This document shows positions 16,656 through 24,008 of a DNA stretch of 51,335 bases, one piece after another. This DNA is from Ruminococcus sp. (lineage in GTDB: Bacteria > Bacillota > Clostridia > Oscillospirales > Ruminococcaceae), in assembly GCA_017529875.1 (NCBI GenBank), contig JAFXNC010000014.1, positions 1 through 51,335 on the forward strand. The letters run 5' to 3'. A program made the translations under genes and the position numbers. Position 1 is the first letter of the stretch. Each line of letters begins with the position of its first letter. The notes under the pieces are model-generated. The model saw only the letters and a program-made list of their open reading frames with translations, had not been told where the DNA came from and made no database searches.

Positions 16656-17345
16656 TTATCTTGTGGTCAGGAATTTGATCGCCCGCTCTATGGAGTCCTT
16701 GGAGTTGCCCCAGTCGGCGTTCTTGCTGGTGTTGCGGTAGTCGTACATCTTGCAGTAGTGAGAGACGTCAGCCTCCAGGACGTCGAGATACTTCTTGGTC
16801 AGCTCGCCGCAGTCGTTGACGAACTGCCCCAGCCACTTCTTGTCCAGCGCCTCGGCACCGTGGGAGACCAGCATATCGTAGTGGGGCAGGCAGAGCTGCT
16901 CCTGGGCGGCGAACAGCTCCCGGAACTCTTTCTCCTTCTGATAGAGCTCGAAAAACGTCACCATGAGCCGGGACATACCCCATTCGATCTTGCCGCAGAC
17001 AAAGCAGTCGTTATTCACCGCCGAGACCTTCTTTTGCTTGGCGGTCTTGCTTTCGAGGAAGCCGGTCCTGGCCTTGGTGAACACGTCCTTTTGCAGCTGC
17101 TGCAGGTGGGTCTGTAACATCAGCGCCAGGGAAAGGCGGTTCTTGCAGGCACGCATCTGCTCGAAGTGCACCTTGCAGAAGCCCTGCCGGTTGGTCTCGA
17201 TGCGAACGTCCGGCTCCATCATGGCGGCGCCCATAATGTACTCGACGGTGCGCTGTTCCAGCATATCCCTCATGCGGCAGACAGGGCAGCCCTCCTTGGG
17301 CTCGAATATCTCGTTGACCGGGATGGTCAGTATGCTCTCTCTCAT
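16656..17345 (-). CDS. DUF6062-family cysteine-rich protein
   Basis: 229 residues. Four Cys pairs/Cys-His pairs are evenly placed: CPVC (about 18-21), CKVH (about 56), CFVC (about 117) and CLPH (about 155), suggesting two metal or Fe-S sites made from two related halves. The family is widespread in Clostridia without known function. ATG at 17345 has GGGAGG six bases upstream; the longer frame to 17441 would include the promoter. Cytoplasmic, no signal peptide. Single-gene unit between two palindromic elements. Confidence 0.75.
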   Translation of the reverse strand: MRESILTIPVNEIFEPKEGCPVCRMRDMLEQRTVEYIMGAAMMEPDVRIETNRQGFCKVHFEQMRACKNRLSLALMLQTHLQQLQKDVFTKARTGFLESKTAKQKKVSAVNNDCFVCGKIEWGMSRLMVTFFELYQKEKEFRELFAAQEQLCLPHYDMLVSHGAEALDKKWLGQFVNDCGELTKKYLDVLEADVSHYCKMYDYRNTSKNADWGNSKDSIERAIKFLTTR

Positions 17346-17376
17346 GTTGTACCTCCCAAAGTTTTTTCGTGATACT

Positions 17377-17405
17377 ATTATACTATAATACTGCGGATTT
17401 TGCAA
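17377..17405 (-). promoter_or_regulatory. Promoter of the DUF6062 gene
   Basis: Minus strand TTGCAA (17400-17405), 17-nt spacer, TATAAT (17377-17382). Confidence 0.7.
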
Positions 17406-17445
17406 GGGGGCAGGGAAGGCGGATGTGAAAAAACGGCACACCCCT

Positions 17446-17588
17446 TAATAATAAAAATAATAAAGAAGAAAGAATAAAGAATAAAGAATAATTAAGGAGT
17501 CCGCGTTGCGGACGATTTTTGAAATCATCGCCGGAGGCGATTCCTTTTTTATTCTTTATTCTTTATTATTATTCTTTATTCTTTAATT
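17446..17588. repeat. Palindromic intergenic element, copy 2
   Basis: Left A/G-rich arm, hairpin GTCCGC-GTT-GCGGAC, spacer GATTTTTGAAATC (itself palindromic), hairpin ATCGCC-GGA-GGCGAT, then a long T-rich arm. Orientation opposite to copies 1 and 4. Confidence 0.85.
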
Positions 17589-17598
17589 ACGCAGGCGC

Positions 17599-19476
17599 TT
17601 AAGTTTTGAATAATACTTCTTTACTGTCGGCCTTTCCGGTGAGCAGGCACCTCATGGCGTTGAGTATGGCTATCACCGATACCCCCACGTCCGCGAATAC
17701 CGCCGCCCACATGGAGGCTAACCCGAATGCCCCGAGTATCAGCACCAATGCCTTTACACCCAAAGCAAAAATGATGTTCTCGTATACTATCCGCACCGTC
17801 CGGCGGGATATGCTTATGGCCGCAGCCAGCTTCGCCGGGTCGTCGTCCATGAGGACTATGTCCGCAGCCTCGATAGCCGCATCCGAGCCCATGGCTCCCA
17901 TTGCTATGCCCACATCAGCCCGGGAAAGCACAGGGGCGTCGTTGATGCCGTCGCCCACGAAGGCCAGCGCCGTCTTGGGAGGTTTCTGCTGCATCAGCTC
18001 CTCGACTTTCTCCACCTTGTCCGCAGGCAGCAGCTCCGAGCGTACCTCGTCGATGCCCAGGCGCTTTGCGGTGTCCTCGCCCACGGCCTTTGAGTCCCCG
18101 GTGAGCATGACGGTCTTGCGCACGCCCGCCTCACGCAGCAGCTCTATGGCCTTTGCAGAGGTCTCTTTCAGCTCGTCCGAGATCACAAGATGCCCCGCAT
18201 ATTCGCCGTTTACCGCCACATGAACAGTCGTCCCCACATGGTGGCAGGGGTGCCACTTCACGCCGATGTCGTCCATGAGCTTGTCGTTGCCCGCGCATAC
18301 CTCCAGGCCGTCGATCTCGGCCTTGACGCCCCGGCCTGAGAGCTCTTTGCAGGAGCCTATCCTGCGGCGGTCTATGTCGGTATTGCAGGCGTCGGTTATG
18401 GACTTGGCTATGGGGTGGGTGGAGTAGCTCTCGGCGTAGGCCGCCAGCTCCAGCAGCCGTGCCTCGGAGATCCTCTCCGGGTGTACTGCGGTGACGTTGA
18501 ACACGCCCTTGGTGAGAGTGCCGGTCTTGTCGAATACCACCACCGAGCTGCGGGAGAGCGTTTCAAGGAAGCTGCCGCCCTTGACCAGTATGCCAAGTCT
18601 GCTGGCTCCGCCGATACCGCCGAAGAAGCTCAGAGGCACCGAGATAACCAGAGCGCAGGGGCAGGAGATAACAAGGAATATCAGCGCCCTGTGGAGCCAG
18701 GTCAGCCAGCTGCCGGCGAATATGGGCGGGATCACTGCCAGCGCCAGTGCCGCGATACACACGGCAGGGGTGTATACCCTTGCAAAGCGAGTGATGAAGT
18801 TCTCGGTGCGGGCTTTCTTGGAGGCGGAGTTCTCCACCAGGTCGAGTATCCTTGCCACGGTGGATTCGCCGAAGGGCTTAGTCACCCGAACACGCAGCAG
18901 CCCGGACTTGTTGATGCATCCGCTGACCACATCGTCCCCCTCCCGGACTGTCCGGGGGAGGCTCTCGCCGGTGAGGGCTGAGGTGTCAACAGCGCTCTCG
19001 CCCTCGAGGACTACTCCGTCAAGGGGGATGCGCTCGCCGGCCTTAATGATGATCTCGGTGCCGACTTCGACTTCCTCGGGGTCGGTCTCGGTGAGCACGC
19101 CGTCGATCTCGATATTGGCATGATCGGGGCGGATATCCATGAGCGCCGAGATAGACTTCCTCGACCTGCCCACCGCAACGCTTTGGAACAGCTCTCCGGT
19201 CTGATAGAACAGCATCACCGCGGCGGCCTCGGTGTATTCGCCGGTGGCGAAGGCTCCCACGGTGGCTATCATCATCAGGAAGTTCTCGTCAAAGACCTGA
19301 CCGTGGGCGATGTTGCGCACCGCCTTGAAGATCACGTCCCAGCCGATGACCGCGTAGGGTACGGCATACATCAGGGCGCAGTACCACCCCTCCTCCGGGG
19401 CGAATATTTTAAGCCCCGCCAGCATCACCGCGCTGATGATTATTCGTATCAGAACTTTCTTTTGCTTTCTTTTCAT
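17599..19476 (-). CDS. cadA: P1B-type heavy-metal ATPase (Zn/Cd exporter)
   Basis: 625 residues. Membrane segments flank the actuator domain (TGES near residue 170); the metal-binding CPCAL in a membrane helix (about 278) marks the Zn/Cd/Pb subgroup; the phosphorylation motif DKTGTLTKG is near 317 and the hinge GDGINDAP near 520. Unlike many relatives it has no N-terminal HMA domain; a separate HMA protein gene lies just upstream. Exports Zn(II)/Cd(II) from the cytoplasm using ATP. GGAG ten bases before ATG. Last gene of the unit led by the SmtB-like repressor. Confidence 0.9.
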   Translation of the reverse strand: MKRKQKKVLIRIIISAVMLAGLKIFAPEEGWYCALMYAVPYAVIGWDVIFKAVRNIAHGQVFDENFLMMIATVGAFATGEYTEAAAVMLFYQTGELFQSVAVGRSRKSISALMDIRPDHANIEIDGVLTETDPEEVEVGTEIIIKAGERIPLDGVVLEGESAVDTSALTGESLPRTVREGDDVVSGCINKSGLLRVRVTKPFGESTVARILDLVENSASKKARTENFITRFARVYTPAVCIAALALAVIPPIFAGSWLTWLHRALIFLVISCPCALVISVPLSFFGGIGGASRLGILVKGGSFLETLSRSSVVVFDKTGTLTKGVFNVTAVHPERISEARLLELAAYAESYSTHPIAKSITDACNTDIDRRRIGSCKELSGRGVKAEIDGLEVCAGNDKLMDDIGVKWHPCHHVGTTVHVAVNGEYAGHLVISDELKETSAKAIELLREAGVRKTVMLTGDSKAVGEDTAKRLGIDEVRSELLPADKVEKVEELMQQKPPKTALAFVGDGINDAPVLSRADVGIAMGAMGSDAAIEAADIVLMDDDPAKLAAAISISRRTVRIVYENIIFALGVKALVLILGAFGLASMWAAVFADVGVSVIAILNAMRCLLTGKADSKEVLFKT

Positions 19477-19532
19477 TTTCTTTTAACTCCGCCTTTTGGG
19501 AATTTTGTTCATAGCTTTTCATTTCGCTTGAC

Positions 19533-19583
19533 GGCGGGGGCTTCACATCATACGGTCCCTGCCTTTTCGGTGAGGCTCCCGCC
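19533..19583 (-). terminator. Intercistronic hairpin between HMA gene and ATPase
   Basis: About 14-bp imperfect stem (19533-19546 with 19570-19583) on the minus-strand transcript, no T tract. Probably lowers read-through or protects the upstream mRNA. Confidence 0.45.
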
Positions 19584-19598
19584 GCGCAGAACGGACGC

Positions 19599-19820
19599 TT
19601 ATTTTATAACTATCTCGCAGTCCGGCTCGATCTTGCGGCAGACCTTGACAGCCTGTTTCAGGATATCGTCGAACTTGTCATCCGCGGCATCGAGGGTGAG
19701 CTTCTGTGTCATGAAGCTTACGGTGCAGTCGTTGACGCCGTCGATCTTCTTGATAGCGGCCTCCATTTTGGCGCCGCAGTTGGCGCAGTCCAGCTCGTCG
19801 AGTTTGAATGTCTTTTTCAT
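19599..19820 (-). CDS. Heavy-metal-associated (HMA) domain protein
   Basis: 73 residues, a single ferredoxin-like HMA domain with the CxxC metal site CANC at about residues 12-15 after LDELD. It probably delivers Zn or Cd to the downstream ATPase, which lacks this domain; acidic residues next to the CxxC favour zinc over copper, an inference. GGAGG precedes the ATG by eight bases. 69 bases downstream of the methyltransferase gene. Confidence 0.87.
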   Translation of the reverse strand: MKKTFKLDELDCANCGAKMEAAIKKIDGVNDCTVSFMTQKLTLDAADDKFDDILKQAVKVCRKIEPDCEIVIK

Positions 19821-19889
19821 GTGGGTTTCCTCCTGTATTTGAATAATTGTTTGTGTATTGCTCTCTTTTGCCCGGGGCAGGGAGATCGT

Positions 19890-20492
19890 CTATTGTTTAT
19901 CTATCACAGCGACTGCGCAGGGCATACGTCCCTGTACCACTCTGATCTCCGCGGCAGGGCAGCCCATGTCCTCGAAGAACTGCCGGTAGGACGCAAGGTC
20001 GAAATCCTCCTTGAAATCCACCCCGAACCTGCGTATCACCGAAACAGCGGCTTTGCTGGATCTGGACGAGTTGTTGATGTAGGTGGGGATGATGACCCTG
20101 CCTCCCGGCCTGCACACCCGCAGCAGCTCAGAGAGGGCCTTGCCGGGGTCGTCCAGCAGGTGGATGACGTTGCCCGCCACCACCTTGTCAAAGCTCCCGT
20201 CGGGGCATTTCAGGTTTGTGATATCGGCGCGGCGCAGCCGGACGTTTGAAAAGCCTCTGAGCTTTTTGTCCGCCTGTCTCAGCATACCTGTTGACAGGTC
20301 GGCGGCGGTGAGCTCGCGGCATACCGGCGCGATGCTGACGCTTATGGCGCCTGTGCCGCAGGCACATTCCAGCACCCTGTCATCGGGGTCGATGTACCGG
20401 GCGACCACCTCGCCGGTGCCGTTGAAGACCTTGCCGTTGTAGAGGGTCTCGGCGACATCGTAGATCCGTGAAAACTTATCCCATACTGACAT
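19890..20492 (-). CDS. Class I SAM-dependent methyltransferase
   Basis: 200 residues. Rossmann-fold methyltransferase (type 11/UbiE-like): motif I LECACGTG near residue 39, acidic end of strand 2 (AADLS), motif GSFDKVVAGNVIHLLDD near 100. Substrate unknown. It lies 12 bases after the SmtB-like repressor gene and before the HMA gene; similar methyltransferases are often found in metal-resistance units, but a link to metal handling is inference. GGAGC-type ribosome binding site is present. Confidence 0.85.
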   Translation of the reverse strand: MSVWDKFSRIYDVAETLYNGKVFNGTGEVVARYIDPDDRVLECACGTGAISVSIAPVCRELTAADLSTGMLRQADKKLRGFSNVRLRRADITNLKCPDGSFDKVVAGNVIHLLDDPGKALSELLRVCRPGGRVIIPTYINNSSRSSKAAVSVIRRFGVDFKEDFDLASYRQFFEDMGCPAAEIRVVQGRMPCAVAVIDKQ

Positions 20493-20504
20493 AGCTATGC
20501 TCCT

Positions 20505-20813
20505 TTACTCCAGAATATGCTCCAGTCCGATCTCGATTATGGACTTGACGTGTCCGTCGGAGAGAGAATAGAATATGGTCTTGCCCTCCCGCCGTGAGCG
20601 GACGAGCTTGTTGTTTTTCAGCACCCTGAGCTGATGTGAGCAGGCAGTTGACGTGAGCCCCAGCCCCTCAGCCAGCACTCCCACGCTCTGCTCGCCGTCC
20701 AGCAGCGCCGAAAGTATCCTTACCCGGGTGAGATCCCCGAAGACCTTGAAAAGCTCCGCCAGCTCATAAAGCTGTTCCTCCGCGGGGATGACCCGCCCGG
20801 CTGCTTCGTTGTT
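20505..20813 (-). CDS. ArsR/SmtB-family metal-sensing repressor
   Basis: 102 residues. Winged HTH with recognition helix LTSTACSHQLRVLK. The C-terminal helix has the alpha5 zinc site in exact SmtB/CzrA spacing: Asp-x-His, then His eleven residues after the first His, then Glu three later (DGH...EHILE). It should release DNA when Zn(II), perhaps Cd(II) or Co(II), binds. Start at 20813 set by GAGGAGG seven bases upstream; the longer frame to 20858 would cross the operator. Autoregulated first gene of the exporter unit. Confidence 0.9.
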   Translation of the reverse strand, partial: NNEAAGRVIPAEEQLYELAELFKVFGDLTRVRILSALLDGEQSVGVLAEGLGLTSTACSHQLRVLKNNKLVRSRREGKTIFYSLSDGHVKSIIEIGLEHILE

Positions 20814-20837
20814 CATGTTGAGTCCTCCTCTCGTTGC

Positions 20838-20887
20838 AACACTTGAACACCTGTTCATATGTTAGCACATTTTCCGGCGTTTGTCAA
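20838..20887 (-). promoter_or_regulatory. Promoter and 12-2-12 SmtB-type operator
   Basis: Minus strand TTGACA (20882-20887), 17-nt spacer, TAACAT (20859-20864). The operator AACACTTGAACA-CC-TGTTCATATGTT (20838-20849, 20852-20863) pairs at 10 of 12 positions and covers the -10 box and the start site, so bound repressor would block polymerase. Confidence 0.82.
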
Positions 20888-20949
20888 GGGGCTGAGAAAA
20901 TATTTTTATCTTTTTTTCAAATACCCCGGCAGGGCAGGGGTGCAGCCTC

Positions 20950-20978
20950 TTGAAATGCCGTAAAAAATGTGGTATAAT
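20950..20978 (+). promoter_or_regulatory. Promoter of the patatin-like gene
   Basis: TTGAAA (20950-20955), 17-nt spacer, TATAAT (20973-20978). Confidence 0.75.
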
Positions 20979-21006
20979 ATACCGGTCAGAGAAAGGCGAT
21001 GATATT

Positions 21007-21870
21007 ATGAAACACAAAACAGGTCTGATACTTGAAGGGGGAGCCATGCGGGGGATGTTCACCAGCGGCATACTCGATGTGTTCCTTGAAAACGACGTGC
21101 GGTTCGACGGCATCGCCGGCATATCCGCAGGGGCGATATTCGGGATAAATTTCAAGTCCCACCAGATCGGCAGGTCTATCAGATACAACAAGCGTTTCTG
21201 CAAGGACCCCAGGTATTGCAGTCTGCGGTCGCTGATATTCACCGGGGATATCTACGGAACCATATTCTGCTACAAGGTCATCGCCGAACAGCTGGATGTC
21301 TTTGACTGCGAGGCCTTTGAGCGCGACCCTGCCGAGTTCTATGTGGGAGCCACCGACGTTGAGACAGGCAAGGCAGTCTACCACCGATGCCGCAGCGGCA
21401 GAAAGCGTGATATGCTGTGGATACGCGCCTCCGGTTCGATGCCGCTGGTATCGAGGCCGGTGAACATAAACGGGCACAAGTACCTGGACGGCGGTATGTC
21501 GGACTCCATACCCTATGAGTTCATGGAGAAGAAGGGCTATGACCGCAACGTCATAATCCTCACCCGCCCGGAGGGGTATTTCAAGGAGCCCCCGAAGCAT
21601 GAGAAGCTGTTCAAGCTGATGTTCTCCAAATACCCGAAGGTGGCTCAGGCCATGTACGACCGCAGCGAGATGTACAACGCACAGCTGCGGGGCATCAGGG
21701 AGCGTGAGGAAAAGGGCACTGCTCTGGTCATAAGACCCTATGAGGACCTGGGCATCAGCCGCCTCGAGCGGGACCCCGACGAGCTGGAGCGGGCTTATCA
21801 GCTGGGCAGACAGGCAGGGCAGGACAGGCTCGGAGATGTTGTGAGATTCCTGGGCGGGCAGAAGGACTGA
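21007..21870 (+). CDS. Patatin-like phospholipase
   Basis: 287 residues. Oxyanion-hole motif GGAMRG (11-16), nucleophile elbow GISAG with Ser40, and the dyad Asp in LDGGMSDSIP (about 162). This is the bacterial RssA/YjjU-type patatin group, cytoplasmic with no signal peptide. Likely hydrolyses acyl ester bonds of lipids. ATG at 21007 is chosen because AAAGG precedes it; an upstream ATG at 20950 lies within the promoter. The SGNH lipoprotein gene follows after 34 bases, so they may be co-transcribed. Confidence 0.88.
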   Translation: MKHKTGLILEGGAMRGMFTSGILDVFLENDVRFDGIAGISAGAIFGINFKSHQIGRSIRYNKRFCKDPRYCSLRSLIFTGDIYGTIFCYKVIAEQLDVFDCEAFERDPAEFYVGATDVETGKAVYHRCRSGRKRDMLWIRASGSMPLVSRPVNINGHKYLDGGMSDSIPYEFMEKKGYDRNVIILTRPEGYFKEPPKHEKLFKLMFSKYPKVAQAMYDRSEMYNAQLRGIREREEKGTALVIRPYEDLGISRLERDPDELERAYQLGRQAGQDRLGDVVRFLGGQKD

Positions 21871-21904
21871 CCCCCTCAGGGGAATATATTCAGGAGGAGA
21901 TATT

Positions 21905-22864
21905 ATGAAGAGATCAAAGAATGTGAAGACCGCCGCAGCGGCGCTGCTTGCCGCTCTGATGCTGGCATCCTGCGGGAGCTCCGGCAGCTCCGGCACAAGT
22001 GAGGGCAGCACCTCGTCAGCCGCCGAAACTGCTGCGGCATCCGCCGCCGAAAGTGCTGCTGAGAGCACCGCTGAGAGCACCGCCGACAGCGCTGCCGAAA
22101 GCGTCGCTGAGAGCGTCCCTGACAGCGGCGCTGCTGATAGCAGCGCAAACGCCGAAGACAGCACCCCCGAAGCCCCGTCCTACAAGAGCATCAAGCTCAT
22201 GACCCTCGGGGATTCCATAACCGACGGATTCTGGCTGGAGGGCGGTTACAGAGTGTTCCTCTGCAACAAGCTGGAGGAAAACGGCCTGTCCCAATATGTT
22301 GACTTCGTGGGCAGCAAGCACAGCGGCGACTGCTACGACAACGACCACGAGGGCTATACGGCCTATGCCATCGAGGGGTTCAGAGAGAGGGGAGTGGGCT
22401 CACGCTCCGGCATCGCCAAGGAAGCTCCCGACAAGATCGAGGAGTTCCAGCCCGACGTGCTCACCCTCATGATCGGCACCAACGACATACTCTCCCTCTA
22501 CAAGCTGGACGAGGCCGGCAGCAGGCTTGAAGCTCTGGTGGATGCCTGCCTGGAGAAGATGCCCGAGGGAGGCAAGCTCTATCTTGCGTCGCTGCCGGAC
22601 ATGGACGCAGGCGACAACACCTACATCGACGAGAAGAAGTTCACCGTGGAGTTCATGGACACCTGCGTGGCGGAGTACAACGAGAAGGTGAAGGCGCTTG
22701 CTGAGAAGAAGCAGGGCGAGGGCAGGAACGTGGAGTTCTGCGACGTCCATGCCGTGCTGACCAAGGAGGATCTCTACGACGGCGTACACCCCAGTGAGGA
22801 GGGCTACAAAAAGCTTGCCGATTACTGGTACGGCGTGATAACCGAGTACATCACCGAGGGCTGA
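21905..22864 (+). CDS. SGNH/GDSL-hydrolase lipoprotein
   Basis: 319 residues. Lipoprotein signal with lipobox LASC (Cys at about 23). A low-complexity Ala/Glu/Ser/Thr linker (about 25-97; repeated AAES/TAES words) spaces the enzyme from the membrane. The hydrolase domain has block I GDSITDG (about 102), block III GTND (about 197) and block V DGVHPS (about 298), supplying Ser, Asn, Asp and His. Such surface esterases often deacetylate plant polysaccharides or cell wall, which would fit a fibre degrader. GGAGGAG precedes ATG. Confidence 0.9.
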   Translation: MKRSKNVKTAAAALLAALMLASCGSSGSSGTSEGSTSSAAETAAASAAESAAESTAESTADSAAESVAESVPDSGAADSSANAEDSTPEAPSYKSIKLMTLGDSITDGFWLEGGYRVFLCNKLEENGLSQYVDFVGSKHSGDCYDNDHEGYTAYAIEGFRERGVGSRSGIAKEAPDKIEEFQPDVLTLMIGTNDILSLYKLDEAGSRLEALVDACLEKMPEGGKLYLASLPDMDAGDNTYIDEKKFTVEFMDTCVAEYNEKVKALAEKKQGEGRNVEFCDVHAVLTKEDLYDGVHPSEEGYKKLADYWYGVITEYITEG

Positions 22865-22945
22865 GGGTCTTGTGTTCATATGTCACAAATATGATAGGGA
22901 TATTTGTACAAATCACAAAATTTTAAATGAATATCAATTTTTTAC

Positions 22946-22974
22946 TGGACAAACCTGCAAAAATGAGTTAAAAT
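22946..22974 (+). promoter_or_regulatory. Promoter of the aquaporin gene
   Basis: TGGACA (22946-22951), 17-nt spacer, TAAAAT (22969-22974). Confidence 0.65.
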
Positions 22975-23021
22975 ATATTTGACCATTCGGTTGCAAATCT
23001 ATAAACGGGAGGAAGATAATC

Positions 23022-23708
23022 ATGTATTCCAAATCACAGAAGCTCATAGCTGAGTTCCTGGGCACCTTCGGGCTCGTGTTCTTCGGCTGCGGCACCGCGA
23101 TCTTCACAAACGGCAACGTTGTGGCTACCTCGCTGGCCTTCGGCCTTTCCATCGTGATAGCCGCCTATACCGTGGGCAAGATCAGCGGAGCACACCTGAA
23201 CCCCGCAGTTTCCTTCGCCATGTTCTTTGACGGAAGAATGTCCATCAACGACGCTATCGCTTACAGCGTATCCCAGACCGTGGGCTCTGTATGCGCGTCT
23301 CTCTGCCACCTGATCATCGTTGCCTGCAGCGACATGAAGATCAATCAGTGCAGCTTCGGCGCCAACAGCTTCGGCGGGCTCAACTTCTTCGGCGCGTTCC
23401 TCGTTGAAGTTATCCTGACCTGCGTATTCGTTCTGTTCATTCTCTCTATCACCGCTCACAAGGATGCAGGCATCCAGAAGCACGCCGGCCTCTTTATCGG
23501 CGCAGCTCTGACCTTCGTTCACCTCATCGGCGTGAACCTCACCGGCACCTCCGTCAACCCCGCAAGAAGCATCGGCCCCGCTATCTTCGGCTCCTTTGCT
23601 ACCGGCGGAAAGTCCATGCTCTGGCTGCTGGTGTTCCTTATCGCACCCATGTGCGGAGCCTTCGTTGCAGCTCTCGTTTATTCGCTGCTGCTCAAGGAAA
23701 AGGAATAA
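23022..23708 (+). CDS. aqpZ: Aquaporin, AqpZ type (MIP family)
   Basis: 228 residues with six membrane helices and two NPA half-helices (HLNPAVSF near 65, SVNPARS near 178). The aromatic/arginine filter looks like AqpZ: Phe in LAFGLS, His in FVHLIG and Arg in NPARS, which favours water over glycerol. Sits in the cytoplasmic membrane. GGGAGG lies ten bases upstream of the ATG. Single-gene unit with its own promoter and hairpin terminator. Confidence 0.88.
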   Translation: MYSKSQKLIAEFLGTFGLVFFGCGTAIFTNGNVVATSLAFGLSIVIAAYTVGKISGAHLNPAVSFAMFFDGRMSINDAIAYSVSQTVGSVCASLCHLIIVACSDMKINQCSFGANSFGGLNFFGAFLVEVILTCVFVLFILSITAHKDAGIQKHAGLFIGAALTFVHLIGVNLTGTSVNPARSIGPAIFGSFATGGKSMLWLLVFLIAPMCGAFVAALVYSLLLKEKE

Positions 23709-23730
23709 GATCAAAACATATCTTTCTCAC

Positions 23731-23764
23731 GCCGCGCTGCGTTCTGTGCAGCGCGGCGCTTTGC
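23731..23764 (+). terminator. Terminator after aquaporin
   Basis: Perfect 10-bp stem GCCGCGCTGC/GCAGCGCGGC (23731-23740, 23748-23757) followed by a short weak T tract. Confidence 0.7.
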
Positions 23765-23834
23765 GTCCGCAGGGCATACAGTTTGGTATATGTGCTATAT
23801 AAAATGTCGTATTTTTACCGGGTAACGGGACAGT

Positions 23835-23912
23835 TTGTGACAGAATTAACAAAAATATTTACAAGCAATTGTCAAAAAAGCTATTTACAAAACGGAATAA
23901 AAGTGCTATAAT
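23835..23912 (+). promoter_or_regulatory. PFOR promoter with a possible Rex box
   Basis: TTTACA (23884-23889), 17-nt spacer, TATAAT (23907-23912), about 95 bases before the start codon. Upstream, TTGTGAC-AGAA-TTAACAA (23835-23852) resembles the clostridial Rex operator TTGTTAA-N4-TTAACAA (12 of 14 conserved positions), suggesting redox control. The rest of the 23765-24008 stretch holds no gene. Confidence 0.55.
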
Positions 23913-24008
23913 AATATGGATAAGGCAGGCACTCGTATCTGAGGGCCCCATAATTATCTTTCCCCCTGCCATTGGGTTTTAAATCAAACGAAAGGAATGG
24001 TACAAAAC

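Noticed and set aside
20838..20863. LexA box in the metal-repressor promoter (GAAC-N4-GTTC core)
   Set aside because: The longer 12-2-12 symmetry and the SmtB-type gene behind it explain the site better.
20986..22164. 392-codon minus-strand frame across the patatin and SGNH genes
   Set aside because: Its start is a translation of the Ala/Ser linker repeat; no start signal.
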